This document shows positions 23,221-35,900 of a stretch of DNA of 64,000 bases, one piece after another (the stretch's first letter is position 1; each line of letters begins with the position of its first letter). The stretch lies in contig OY740769.1 in assembly GCA_963513935.1 (NCBI GenBank), forward strand, positions 75,488,261-75,552,260. Reading direction: 5' to 3'. The notes beneath the pieces were generated by a model. That model was given only the letters and a program-made list of their open reading frames with translations. It searched no databases and was not told the origin of the DNA. Made by a program: the position numbers and the translations under genes. This DNA is from Aphrophora alni. Lineage: Eukaryota; Arthropoda; Insecta; Hemiptera; Aphrophoridae.

Positions 23221-25050
23221 TTATCGGCTTGGGAAAATACTCCAAAAGTCGAAAGAAAAACCAGAGGAATTAACTATCCTATCGAAATTCGGGAAAAAAT
23301 AAAAGAAAAAAGAAAAGCAAGACGAAGGTGGCAAGAATCACGAACACCACTGTCCAAAAATGTGTTAAACCGGTTAGGTAAGGAATTGAAAAATATGATT
23401 ATTGAAATAAAGAACGAAACCTTTAGTAACTACATGGGTAATTTGTCATACGATAAAACCAGTGACTATTCCTTGTGGAAAGCAGCTAGATCTCTTAAGA
23501 GACCTATTACTCAGTCTCCTCCTTTGAAGAAAGAAGATGGAACTTGGGCTAGAGATAGCAAAGAAAAGGTGGAATTATTTGCAGATTACTTGGAAGATAC
23601 TTTCTGTGCTCCTACAAGGCAAACAGCAAAGGAAAACCTAGATAAAATGATCAACCCAGATAAATCGAATATTAGACCTGCAACAGTGAAAGAGGTGATT
23701 CGAGAAATCAAAACGAAAGTTAAACAGAAAAAAGCTCCAGGTTATGACCTGATCACTGGTAAAGTTGTTAAAGAGCTTTCAAAGAAAGCTATTGTAAAAT
23801 TAACATCCATTATTAACGCAGCAATAAGATTAACTTATGTTCCTCGTCAGTGGAAGGTGGCGGAAATTGTGATGATTCCGAAACCTGGAAAGCCAACCAC
23901 AGAAAAAACCTCATACCGTCCAATATCGTTGCTGCCTCTCCTATCTAAGGTATTTGAAGGAATTATTTTGACAAGACTTATGGCAGTAATTCAAGAAAAA
24001 ATGATTATACCATTGCATCAGTTTGGATTTCGCCAAAAGCACTCGACAATAGATCAGGTGCACAGATTAACAAGCACTGTTGAAAAGGCCTTAGAAGAAA
24101 AAAATATATGTTCGGCTTTATTTCTAGACGTTGCTCAAGCTTTTGATAAAGTTTGGCATGTTGGAATTAATAACAAATTAAAAGCTATACTTTCGCAAAA
24201 ACTGAGTAAATTATTGAGTTCGTATTTAGCAGATAGACTTTTTAGAGTTCGGATGAATTCAGAATATTCAGAGCTAAGGAACATCAAAGCTGGAGTGCCT
24301 CAAGGTAGCGTACTTGGACATATACTGTACTTAATCTATACTCATGATTTGCCTCAGGATGGTGACGTCTTAATTGCCACATTTGCTGATGATACGGCTA
24401 TCCTGGCTGTAGGATAAGATGCAACAAGTAAACTGCAAAATGCGACTGACCATGTCACTGCTTGGACTAAAAAATGGCGTATCAAGATTAATGAGACAAA
24501 ATCAGTGCATGTAAACTTTACAAATAGAAAAGGTGTTTATAAGCCAGTATATATTGATCAAAATATAGTACCGTATGCCAACAGTGCAAAATATCTTGGT
24601 ATGACCCTTGATGCTAAGCTACGTTGGAAGGAACATGTTAGGAAGAAACGTGAACAACTGGGTATTCAATTAAAGAAAATGCATTGGCTGATTGGAAGAA
24701 AGTCAGAATTATCAGTACATAACAAACTAGTGCTATACAAGCAAGTGCTAAAACCGGTATGGTTATATGGTATACAGCTATGGGGCTGCACTAAGAAGTC
24801 TAATATCAAAATTATTCAGACCTTTCAAAATAAAGTATTAAGGAATTTAGTGAAAGCTCCTTGGTATGTCAGCAATGACACTATTCACAGGGACTTGAAG
24901 ATCGAAACGGTAGAGGCCGAAATACAAAAGCAAGTTAAAAAGCATGAGTCTCGACTCCATAACCACCAAAACGTTGAAGTACTTCAGCTGCTTGACAACG
25001 CAGAGTTAGTGCGACGCCTTAAAAGACTGAAGCCTTTTGACTTGGTTTAA
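23221..25050 (+). pseudogene. Jockey-type ORF2 reverse transcriptase, 5'-truncated, one in-frame stop
   Basis: The protein would copy element RNA into DNA at the target nick. Landmarks in order are the pre-RT linker ending in the R-rich KEKRKARRRWQ, KAPGYDLITGKVVKEL (about 23730), SYRPISLLPLLSKVFE, QFGFRQKHSTIDQ, FLDVAQAFDKVWH (catalytic Asp, 24121 onward), AGVPQGSVLG and FADDTAIL (24382 onward, the two catalytic Asp of the FADD box). A TAA at 24415-24417, seven codons after the FADD box, is the only stop before the natural end at 25048-25050. After it the thumb and C-terminal region continue in the same frame (KYLGMTLDAKLRWKEHV; LYGIQLWGC). The first 18 codons of the open frame, from 23167, are target DNA, not element. 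The endonuclease domain is missing. Confidence 0.93.
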
Positions 25051-25206
25051 AGTTCACAGTTGTGGGTGTGGAGCTGTGAACATAGGTATTGACATTGGGA
25101 AATAACCTAATAAACTGTCACGATTGTTGTTAGAAAATAAGCTGCTGGTTAGCTGATAAAGCTAGTTGTAGTGTTATAAATAAATAAAAAAAAAAAAAAT
25201 AAAAAA
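23221..25206 (+). mobile_element. 5'-truncated Jockey-type non-LTR retrotransposon
   Basis: The element starts abruptly within its second reading frame, lacking ORF1 and the endonuclease. It runs through reverse transcriptase, has a 3' tail of about 150 bases and ends in an A-rich stretch (AATAAATAAAAAAA… to 25206). The same 15 bases flank both ends. 5' truncation and an A-rich tail are usual for non-LTR insertion. The almost intact frame suggests a fairly recent event. Confidence 0.93.
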
Positions 25207-25221
25207 ATGGGATTATTCCAA
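25207..25221. repeat. Right 15-bp target-site duplication of the Jockey-type insertion
   Basis: Exact copy of 23206-23220, directly after the A-rich tail. Confidence 0.93.
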
Positions 25222-25383
25222 GGAAGCCTGAAATTCAGATTATGCAACCAGCACAAAGAAACTACAGAACATATACTTTAAAAGTGTGAACCATTAGGAA
25301 GTAGAAGACAACTGATCTTCGGCTCAGATGCGACTTTAACAAGCAACTGGCAAGGACGATCCTGTCGTTATCGAAGGGCATAG
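25222..25383 (+). pseudogene. Older non-LTR element RNase H C-terminus, right part of split target
   Basis: Continuing the frame of 23113-23220, this reads GSLKFRLCNQHKETTEHIL, a stop, then KCEPLGSRRQLIFGSD… to TAG at 25381-25383. The C…H…C arrangement (RLCN…TEHILxKC) is the zinc-finger-like tail typical of Jockey/R1-like and I-like proteins. One internal TAA lies between the L and K of the HIL-KC block. Joined with the left part it shows a pre-existing, already decaying element that was hit by the Jockey-type copy. Confidence 0.75.
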
Positions 25384-26963
25384 AAATAAGCCAGACAGGA
25401 AGAAGGAGTACACAAAAAGTCTTATAGGCTGAAGTGTCTAGTGGGTAAAACCCTATTCTTTCATAATAATAATAACACCCACTATAGAGGTTGATCTTGA
25501 TTAAAGTTTGGCTTAAGAAGAAAATATATTTTAATTTAAGTTGGTTTAAATGAAATAATTGAAGACCAACTTAAATAAACGTTACATTTATTTTAATTTT
25601 AATTTTTCTGTTTTGTAGACGAGCCTACATATAACAGTAAAACCTGTAAAAAATTGCAACCGAACGATATTTACCATGCATAAATGAATGTGGATATACG
25701 AGTAAGTGTATGATAACACTTCAATGTTGCATATTTGTCGAATTTTAAACAATTCAAATAGTTTCAATAATAGACGTTGTTCGAAACTCTTGTTTTGTGC
25801 ATATTTATGCAATACGTTAACATTAGGTCGAAACATAAAAGGTTTAAACTTAAAAGGTAAAATCGAAAAAATTTATTGATATATACAGATAATAAGTTTA
25901 GTGCTTTGAGATAATGAGATATATTACATCCATACGTGAATGGTGAATTAGAGTATTCCTACAATCACCAGACTACTATAAACTTTTTCATACCAAAATT
26001 TTTGAAATACATGTACTTTACTTCAAAGGTATGAGCTGTCAGTGGAGTTTTTATTATTTGAAATTCAAATAGTCTTATAACACACAGAAGTCCAATTCGC
26101 ACAGTGGAAGAAGCTAAGTTAAAATCAAAAAAGTTTTCCTTATTTTCAAACTCTGGTCTTTGTAACTCCTTGGATATACTTGAACAATTACGATGATAGC
26201 GAAACTTTTAAAACTTACTTTCATTAAGTCTTAATTTCAAAATCACTAAGTCATTTAGTTATTCTTTGGGTGTAAATTGTTTACTCTTCTGTATAACGAA
26301 ATTATTTACCTTGCTGAAAAAAAAAAAAAAAAAAAAAAAACTATTTAAGAATTTTCTGTAAAATGATCTTTAACGCCATCCTAAAAGATTTTGATTATTA
26401 AAATATGAAGATTAATGTGAGTGCTAAAAATTGTGGTTAACAGAAAACACACAAAAAACAAAGAAGTCATTTCCAAAATGTAAAATAAACCCGGTGACGA
26501 TCAAAAAATCAATTAAAAAAATCTTCGTAATATTCTTAGTTACCATCCTCTGAAAATATATGTCAATAAAAACGTCAGTATATCTTGGGCTTTATCTATA
26601 ATTTTACTTGCTCGCCTAATTTATTGGTAACAGTTTCACTTTTGATGCCCATATTTTGAATACAATTTATTTAGAATGGACCACAATTTTGTTATTTCGA
26701 AAGAAAAATTTTTTTTGTAAGCTAAATGATTCCCTATACAGTATCTTTTTATTTTTGTTAAATTCTCTTCCTCCAATTCACGAATGGGTTTACAAAGGAC
26801 TAAATACGTAAATAAAAATATACTCTTATGAATACATGTCCGGAATGGCATCATGTATAAAAACTGTTTGGTTAAGTCAGGTATGTGTGAATATTATACA
26901 CATAAACTGAATAAATGTGTAATAATATTTGGTTTTTATATGCGGTATTCGAACGTTGAAATA

Positions 26964-27014
<51 letters not shown>

Positions 27015-30000
27015 TATGTTGTTTTTTAAAATTACAAATTATGGTTTTTATTCAGTCTTTATTCAGAGAAATATTTTCTTGAAATATGTCGATCATATTG
27101 TACATTTTGCGTATGGTTTTGCTACCTCTTTATTGAATCTCGGTTTGTTACAATAGTCTTGGTCTAGCCTGGTCTTGAGCTTCGAGGAAGACTGTTATCG
27201 GTGATCACTAAAAATAAGTGACACTAAAAAATCTGTCCGCTCTCCTCGAAATGAGCCGAAGTTGTAAGCCGAGTTACAAAACCAAATAGAATCACACATA
27301 GGTTATTGAATCTGTTTGAGACGGGAAGATCTACAAATGGAACTAGGAAAGTAGTCTGATAAACCATATTCTTCTAAATATTGTTCCGTGACTAAGTTAA
27401 TTATGTTTTACTTTCTACATAGAACTTCAATATTAGAACTTCAAATATTTTAAAAGAAATAACTTCTTTTTCTTATAAAATACTCAATCAAATAACCGTT
27501 GTTTGATTGATTTTTTTTTCATTTACTAAATTTATATTTAAAAATAAATATTTAATAAATTGTAATTTTCAGGATATATGAAGCAAAGTACCTAACAAAA
27601 ATTAGCAGTAAATGACATTAATAAAATTAGGTTTGTTTTGTATATCTATAAACATGAATTACGTTACATATTTCTATCATATTGTGGATTTCCCGCTGTG
27701 TACTATAAAATATCATGAATATAAAATTACCACATTAAATTTTATTTGTATTACTTTTATATATGTAATGATAATTTGAAATGTAATATTTTCAATATTT
27801 TATTCCTAATGTGAGCACAATGCATGTGTGTATTTCATTCATTTTGTTTGCAGTAGCAATAGTAATTACGATAATTGTTATACGTCACGTGAGTAGGGAA
27901 CAAGAAAATGGTTTTCCGTTATCGGAGCCAAATTCTAAATCAGAAGGGAGGGGCAGCAGATTATGCTATTGAAAGATATTAAATTGTGATTAATGTTCCA
28001 AGGATAAGGGAAACACAGCTTGAGGTTATCTAACGACCAATCTATAGATACATCTCTTGGTACTACTTGTTCTGAGTGTCTTCAGTTAATGTACATATCC
28101 ACCCATTACGTCCACTATAGAGATAAAATATTACTCATTTTCTCAATAAGTGATTTCCTTAATTTTTCTTGAGGTGACCATTTAAAATTAAGTGTTTTTT
28201 AAAGAAAAATTGTCAATAGAGATCTAAATTATGATCAATCAGCAATCAGTTAATCAGTTGAAAATAAAAGTCTTTGGCTACAACACTACCTTTTACTGAT
28301 TGCACTGCGTGAATGAATTTTTTTTATCTACAAATTTTAACCTATTTTGGAGTTCCGAAATTAAACGTAACGGATTTATTTAAATAATATTCCAAACATA
28401 ACTGGATTCAGAAGATTTACAAGAAAGGATGAAATAATGTTGTTATATTTCATAATATATGATTCTGATTTATTTCCCGTAATATTATGCTATTGATACT
28501 CAGGCCGGAGACCGATCTTGCTAAATAAGACCAACAAGTAGTGAAATTACCTCTTGTTTTAAATATATAAAATCAATTTTTCTAGTTTCAAAACGCAGTT
28601 CAAACAGAGGAAAAAATTGTTAAAACAACATCTCTAAACCTGTATTTTAGCTTAGTCCTTATTTTAAAATAAAATCCCTGTTCCTATATCATGTATGATT
28701 AACAGAAATGTGATTTCATTCCGCAGAAGGCTATGTTTGTTCCAGTATTTATTGGTTTTCCATTTGAATCTGTAAGCAATATAACATTTTCTAAATAATG
28801 ATGTGTATGTATCATATATTGGAATTTAAAGATTGTTGCATTTCGTCGTGTGCAGACAAAGTTATTCCACCAACAATATCTTCATTCCTTCACTCTATTC
28901 AACCATTTTAGAAACTATTTCGTTCTACTATATTTTCATAAAATATTTGCTAGAGGAACTAAATACATTCTAGGATATTAAATTAATTATTAACATTTAT
29001 TTTATATGAAAAATTGTGATTTTTCTACTTTGAATGAAGATTAACTGAATTTCATGAGATACCACTAATTTCTCTCCCTCCCCTTTACGAATGCAACAAT
29101 CACACACTTAATTAATCACTGTTAAATACCTTCACTGGTAGTACAAGAATCCTTCCAAAACTTTTGCCAACATAATAAATATTAATAAATAATATCACCC
29201 AAAAGAGTAGATTCCAAAACAAACTCGTATAATAGTTAAATATTTTAAAATTTTTATAAGATGCATCCATATTCTTTTTTGTTTATTATCTCTCTTAGAC
29301 AACATTACACTCTTAAATTGAAGCAACTCCTAAGTGAAACTCGGATGATGTTTGATACCATCACTTTAATTGCGCAGTTCCTTACCCAAAGTTGTTTCCC
29401 ATATATAACTATGTACTCCGTATTAAAAATGTTTCGAATTCCTTCAAATCTACAAGTTTTAGCCCGCCTCCTTCCAACTCCACCTTCGTCTTCACACAGT
29501 TCGTTTTGGAAATTCAATACTGACACATTTAGTTTAAAAATGATTAAGTTCCAGTCCGATTTTAGTCACTCAACATTGAGAATAGAGGTCAGGTATGGTT
29601 GTTGTAAACGAAATTGTAGTCCGTTTTTTAATCACAGTCAAAGATATATTTAACCGTATGAATTTGAAAAATCCATTTTGTGAATATCATTCTTTGTGGA
29701 ATTTTTACGATAGACAATTAGGTATTTACCTTACATTGGCTAATAACACTCTGGCCATCTGTAGTTATTAAACTTAATCACAGTAGTCGTCATGAAAATA
29801 ACAAAGAGATTAGAATGGTATATTAAATTTATTGGTTTTCACATATATTTTAAAATGTATCAATTGGTGGTCTTTTCAGTCATATTTTATCGATATATTT
29901 TGGTATCGTGATAGAAATATTTGTTCTAATATTAGTTGTACGTGTATAACTTAAAACTCCATGAATGTAAAAATATATTCATATTATTATAATTTTATAA

Positions 30001-30118
30001 TATACAAATATGTCAATTTGGTCTGAAATAATGGATTTAAAAAAATAAAAACTATAATTTATTTGCTATATTTAATATGTTAGTGTAATTTTATAGAACT
30101 AAATTGAATGAAATTACG
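25384..30118. other. AT-rich region without recognised genes
   Basis: It holds a poly(A) run at 26318-26340 and a long (TA)n tract at 26966-27009. The frame at 29261-29653 (130 codons, starting ATG) has no recognisable domain, and the opposite strand is also open there for 73 codons, so I do not call it a gene. An 8-bp inverted repeat TTCGAGGA/TCCTCGAA lies at 27181-27249. Confidence 0.5.
26966..27009. repeat. (TA)n microsatellite
   Basis: Uninterrupted alternating TA tract. Confidence 0.95.
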
Positions 30119-30230
30119 CACCAGTAACTACAACTTATATCGGGCGAGCCAGAAGTTAAGCAACACTAAATTCGAAAACATAGTGTGTCGGGAAATTTGG
30201 TTTCTTGCCGGTGGGATTGCTTGTGTTGGC
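30119..30230 (+). other. Possible 5S rRNA-like segment
   Basis: ATATCGGGCGAGCCAGAAGT then TAAGCAACAC resembles the ATCGG…CCGA…GAAGTTAAGCA part of animal 5S rRNA. GGTGGGATTGCTTG and a terminal GTGTTGGC lie at about the expected distances for the internal control region C box and the 3' end. Similarity is patchy, so it could be a 5S-derived SINE head, a 5S pseudogene, or chance sequence at the 5' end of the DUF4817 element just downstream. Confidence 0.25.
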
Positions 30231-30325
30231 AACTCATGACCTTGTGGGTGAAATATATCATGTAATACTCAAGCAATGTCCTTCCTTTTTTATGTCAGTG
30301 GTGAGTTAGCTGTGTGCAGACAAAC

Positions 30326-30630
30326 ATGTGTTTATTCCAGGCTGAACGTGCGTTCATTCTTGAAGGTTAGTTTTAATCGCAATCATTTAACAAATGTCAG
30401 AATGACATTAAGGTAGTTTTTCCTGAAACAAGGGTGTCTAATCAATCAACGATTTTATGCGTTTTACTCGTTTTAGAAATAGTGGAAGGGTGAATGATCG
30501 TGAACGTTCCGGCCGACCTTCGGTGTTAAACGATGCCTCATTGAAATATATCCGCCCATCCTTGCTACGTTCACCAAGAAAGGCAATACGAAAACTATGT
30601 CAGCAAAATGGAATGTCTTATTTATTTTAA
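30326..30630 (+). pseudogene. DUF4817-type helix-turn-helix transposon protein, broken
   Basis: The region begins MCLFQAERAFILEG, then has stops at 30368 and 30374, then reads SQSFNKCQNDIKVVFPETRV then SNQSTIL. Near 30460 the match moves to another frame and continues RFRNSGRVNDRERSGRPSVL, KYIRPSLLRSPRKAIRKLCQ and QNGMSY, ending at TAA 30628-30630. This order (N-terminal helix, FP-x-x-x-V-x-N-x-ST, GRP linker, SPRKxxRxLxxQxGxSY) is that of the DUF4817 DNA-binding module, common in insect mobile elements of the Tc1/mariner style. The downstream catalytic part is not present. Two stops and one frameshift make it non-functional. Confidence 0.75.
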
Positions 30631-31200
30631 AACACTTTGCAATCAAATTACTCCGCCTCTTTTCTAAAACAATCTTAAACAGTTATTAAAAAAAAATAAA
30701 AAAATACTGAGCCTACAGATTAAGGTGGCAATCAGCTATAGTTTATAGTATGTTTAGGACAAGACTCCATATTATATAGATTTTAATGGCCTACAAAAAT
30801 TTGATTGTTTTCCATGTGTATTCAATGCCTTAATTATTCTACTTGTAAAATGTGGCCGCACTAAACCCCAATATTCCACAATATACACTTTATTTGTGCA
30901 ATACAAATACAACTAAAAGACGTTTCAATGACAAGCACAAAATCTACTCTGATTTTAAGTGCATGTAACAACTGAGAATGACTTTTATTGTGTTTGTATT
31001 GCATAAATAAAATATAATTTTTGTGGTAATTCATTTTGAGATTGAAGTTTCCACAAGTGTAGCTTATGAATCTCTTAACGAGGGACACTTTCAGCTGTCT
31101 AGTTCTTTAATAGTCGCGGTGGGTGGGTGGGGGGGGTATTACAATTCTTTGCTAAAATATTGGTTATATAAAATATAAATTGTCGATCATTATTAGTAAA
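30631..31200. other. Short AT-rich spacer with a G-quadruplex-like run
   Basis: GGGTGGGTGGGGGGGG at 31121-31136 can supply four G-tracts separated by single T residues. Nothing else was recognised. Confidence 0.5.
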
Positions 31201-31375
31201 AATATTAGATAGAAAAAAACTCGAACACAAGATTCACAAAAATTACGTTTACTTAATAAGAGGCGTTTCAACGATAATCAGTACTGAGTTCGAGTTTTTT
31301 CTATCTAATATTATCTCACAATTCAAACTCAATATTTATTTATAGGGAAAATATTATCAAATATTGTAGAACTCC
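31201..31375 (-). mobile_element. Repeat family 3, copy 2 (inverted relative to copy 1)
   Basis: The part 31201-31312 is a near-perfect fold-back: AATATTAGATAGAAAAAAAC at the left and GTTTTTTCTATCTAATATT at the right. In the reverse complement it contains CTGATTATCGTTGAAACGCC, a shortened form of the hammerhead-like core of copy 1, with most of stem II deleted. Beyond the right arm, 31313-31375 matches the upstream part of copy 1 (AATAAATATTGAG). This shows one family in two orientations. Confidence 0.55.
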
Positions 31376-32891
31376 TTAAATTTGTAATTATTTTATTTCC
31401 TCCATCAAAATTGATTTATAATCAAAATTAAGTTTTTTGGTAGTGTATTATGACTTTGTTACTGATATTGTGCAAATCTATTAGCTTTTTCTCAAAAGTT
31501 ATGTAGTGGATTATAATTTCTCTCATTTTTGTAGTAAAATAATATTAATAACAAAATTGCGGACGTATGTTTCTATGGTTGAAATGCGTTCATTAGTATT
31601 CTGCATACGTGCGTTTTTATTTATTCCACTTTAATGTTTCATTTTCTCCTCTGTTGGTCACAATTTCTATTAAAATGTTGCCAGTTGCTGCTCCCTCATT
31701 GTATTCCCGCCAGACTCTCACATGTTTTTCCATGTCATCTAACATTTCATGTTTGTAATTTTCTTTATTCACGTGAAAACTGCTTTTCCCAGTAAATTAC
31801 TTATATTATTGTAGACCATTTAATCCCTATTATTTTATTGAAATTATTAATATAATTTCTATTTAAAAGGTTAATCCATTTGAAAGGATTATAACTACAG
31901 AAAAAACAACTTTGCTTATCTGTCTAATTATGTTAAGTCAAGACAATTTCCGATCGTTCTGAAATTTTAACTTTAACATGTCTTCTTTCAGAGTAGGCTA
32001 TAAACTTCGCTACAGATAATTAGTCGGTAACATCATTGGCGAAGTGGCGGACAACTATATATGTAAATGCTACCTGACCTTAAACATGTTTCATTAGGAG
32101 TGTTGATAAAGATAAAGCATATAATTAGTGAAACTCTCGATAGTCGAAGACTTAAAAAGCAGTGCAACAAAATAAATTCTTTTGACAAAATAAATTCAGA
32201 TAAAACTACCAGAATAAAAAAAATAACATTTAGGGGAAAATCTAAATGTTAACGACAATAAACTTGACATTTGCTCTGAATATCGGGAAAAGTTTTAATA
32301 GGACAAAGTTCAGCAGTTGAAGATAAACGCTACTCTCTTATTGGCGATTTGAGATTATGTCCCGAAGTCTACTTCTTTTCTCTGGAGGACATTTTGAGAG
32401 ATGTGATTACCATGGTATTTCCGATATTGAATATTAATTTGTATGAAAACATCACTTGTTATAGTTATGAATTAGGGTTTGGTCTCAATACATTCAGAAT
32501 CAAAATCATAAAATATTAACAGTATTTAGTTTGTTTTAAGTTACAACAAATAGATCTGACACTGAAGCAATTTTGATCTAATTTTGGTAACAAGTGAAGG
32601 TGTAAAATGATTGAAAACGAGTGTAAATGCATAATACAGTTCGGCAGTAATTAGCAAATATTTATCATGAACCTTCATAGTTGACTTTAAGAAGTTTGAT
32701 TACAGTTTCATATTTGCATTAGCAAAGGTTACTTGAATTATTCAAATTAATTATTCTTTATTCAGAACTCCTTTTAAAAGCATACATCACATAATACTGT
32801 GGATATCGTATAAATAAAATTAATTTCTTTTTTACTGCCCCTTAAAAATAAAACTGTTTTACGGGCCCTTCGCAACAACATACAGTAAAAA

Positions 32892-32893
<2 letters not shown>

Positions 32894-32974
<81 letters not shown>
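32894..32974. repeat. (CA)n microsatellite
   Basis: An uninterrupted CA tract of about 40 units. Unlike the GT/CA tracts at 11224 and 42441, no repeat family 2 copy sits here. Confidence 0.97.
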
Positions 32975-32975
<1 letters not shown>

Positions 32976-35900
32976 CTTCAACAAAATTGTCTTTTGAAAA
33001 CATCCACCGCCAGAGGTAAGTTTATGTCTATAAAGTAATAAATGAAACAAAATTTGTTTTGAAATAATGCCAATTGTATCTTTTTTACTCAGACCCAGGA
33101 CCATGATTTAACTTATTTGTATATAAAATAAGATAAAATAAAAATAGTTAAAAAAAGTTTGAATATTCTGGTGGTTATACAAACGTTTTTAAAGTAAGAC
33201 AAAATTTTCATATAAAAACATATGCAAGACATTACGTGTTTTCTCTGGCTGCCATTTTCTGTTGAAAAAATAAACAAATATTATAACCATGTAAATTGAT
33301 AAGATATTTAATTCTGATTTTATATAAGCATTTTGTTTGTAATCATTTACATGTGTACCAAAAATGTAACTTTAGTTTGTATATTTTCAAACGGTGGCCA
33401 TTTCATATTACCAATTTGAAATATCTGGTAAACGTCATAAAAATTTCCATGAGACTAAATATATTCTTTTTAAAGGAAAACAAAATATTTTTTCTTCCGC
33501 AACTGGAAGGATAACTGAATTAATAACAAAAATTGTAAATTCAATTTCATGTTAAATAACTACAAAAAACAGACATTTATGTTACTAGGCATTCCTTATA
33601 ATCAGTGGTTGAATTGCGTTACATTCAAAAACTTAGGCACCGTTGCATTAATATTAAATAGTATGATAATGTTTCAAATTGAATTAAATTTAACATTTGT
33701 TATTGAACGAAATGTTTACCGAGTAAAATTATTCATCTGAAGTTAAGTCAATAAGATTTATTGTTCTGTGATCGAGAAGTGTTGACATTTTGTGATCAGG
33801 GTTGAAATAACGACGATGTAAATTGTGATCGTAATTGTTTGGCAAGTCATCCAGATTTCTAACATTTTTGGTTATATTTCGATTTAATTTAAATGGATAG
33901 TATTAATAATTTGTATACTTATTTTACGTTTTATACGTTTTGGGATTACATAAAAAGAAAACACATAATATTGCATTAAACATAGCAAAGAAGCTTAAGA
34001 TCAAATAAAAAAGTTCGTAACACACACACATACACATACTAGTGTTTATAAATTTATGGCATTTTCAGAATTATTGTGGTATTACGGGAATTGGTCGTAT
34101 CATAGGACTGTCTGGTAAAGGTAGAAGGAGTGTCCACTACGGCCCTTTCGCGGACATTACCGTAAACAAATGTCAACTTTTTTTACTGGAAGCAAATTTA
34201 TTAATCATGCTGGCTATTTAAAATTTATTTAAAAACTTGATTCTATCCAGTAATGAGATCTTCAATGAATAAATACAATATTTCTATCTCCAATACTTAA
34301 ATATTTCTTATAAACATTATGTACGAGTGCTGTGTTTTAAATGGGAGTTCCATTCATGTGACATAATGTAACAGTTACATATTACACATGTTATACACCA
34401 TCTACGTATCCACCCTAAAACTGAAAATATAATTCGGGTGTGGGAGGTAGATCCTTATTAAATTTGAACGCTCAATAAAATCACACTTTGTCTTTTCTGA
34501 TTAACAGTAAAAGCAAAACAGAATTATAGCAAAATATGAAATCAGTTTTTTCCTTGTTTATTGTTAGATTTCTTACCGCTTCAAACATAATACGTTCTGC
34601 GATACAAACCACACAGCATTGAAAATATAGTCATGGCGGTGTATTTCTTCATGATTAATGATGAGTAACAAGAGACACCTACAAAAATATGTGTTTCAAT
34701 AAACATTTTTGATTCTAAGCTATAAAACCTTAAGTGAAAGTCGAGAGTCATTAAATAATGACAAACGTTTAATGGTGTCAATATTGGGTTAAAATTAATT
34801 CTAGAGTGCCCTTTAACATTCTTTACCATATCCAAAAACACCACATGTACTAAATTTTATACATATATTAAAAAATATGAAACTTTATTTTATACAAAAC
34901 ATTTTAAAGTAACAAAAGTGTTTATTTACATCACACATTTTTAATTTCTAACAATCAATATACAAATCCTACAAAAAGTTTTTACTTTTTATGGTTACGT
35001 AGCATGTTTTGAGAAAATAAGGTTTTATTGTACTACCGTAAAAATAATATTTTTTCAATTCATAATTTTTAAACGAAATAAAATTTAAATATCAAACTAT
35101 GAAATAACTGAGTAGTATTAACAACAATTGTTGCATTATGATACTATTTCATTAAAGAAATGTTTAATTAACATTATGTTTTGACCTAAACCTAGCCGTT
35201 TTTGTCATATTGGAAACATAAACAAATTTTTGTGTAAACTTAAGATGCAACATAAGAAAAACTACTTGAACTGAGAAGTTAGTATTTTTCCCAAGGCATC
35301 TTTTATAAAACCTTTTTCTATACAAAATAAATCAAAGTATTGCAAATGAATTTACAATAGAACAATATCAATTTAGTATCGTTTAGTAATATCGTTTGGA
35401 CTGTTTATTAAACTCACGTAAACACGCTTTACTAGCTGATTGTTGTTAAATTATGGTATTCGAAAATATGTTTGTATATTTTATCAGTATTCGGTGTGAA
35501 ACTGATGGTATAACAGTAAAAAAGATAATTTTGTTCCCAACCCCCCCCCCCCATAATATTTACAGATGTAGTACGTAGAAATTGTATAATTAAAATAACT
35601 ATATAATTACTTGTATATATTTACTACTATTATAGTATATCATCAATATTGGACTAAATGACTGTATAAATCGCCGGAACTTAATGATAATCATTCCTTT
35701 TTCGAATACTGAACTAGTTCAAATTAATAACTTTATTTTTAATACTTTATTACTTTATTTTTACTTCATAAAAGAAAATGTACTCTTTATTTATTATGAA
35801 TGTAAAAAAAAAAAAAAAAATCATGTAATCATGTTTGTACCCACTAATTATTATTATTTTTTTTCAATTTTGATAATGTAAATATAATGTAGCCACATAC

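Noticed and set aside
29261..29653. 130-codon ATG frame
   Set aside because: No recognisable domain, the opposite strand is also open, and there is no supporting splice or repeat context. Possible but unsupported.
32774..33104. Minus-strand frames rich in Cys-Val repeats
   Set aside because: Translation of the CA microsatellite; not a gene.
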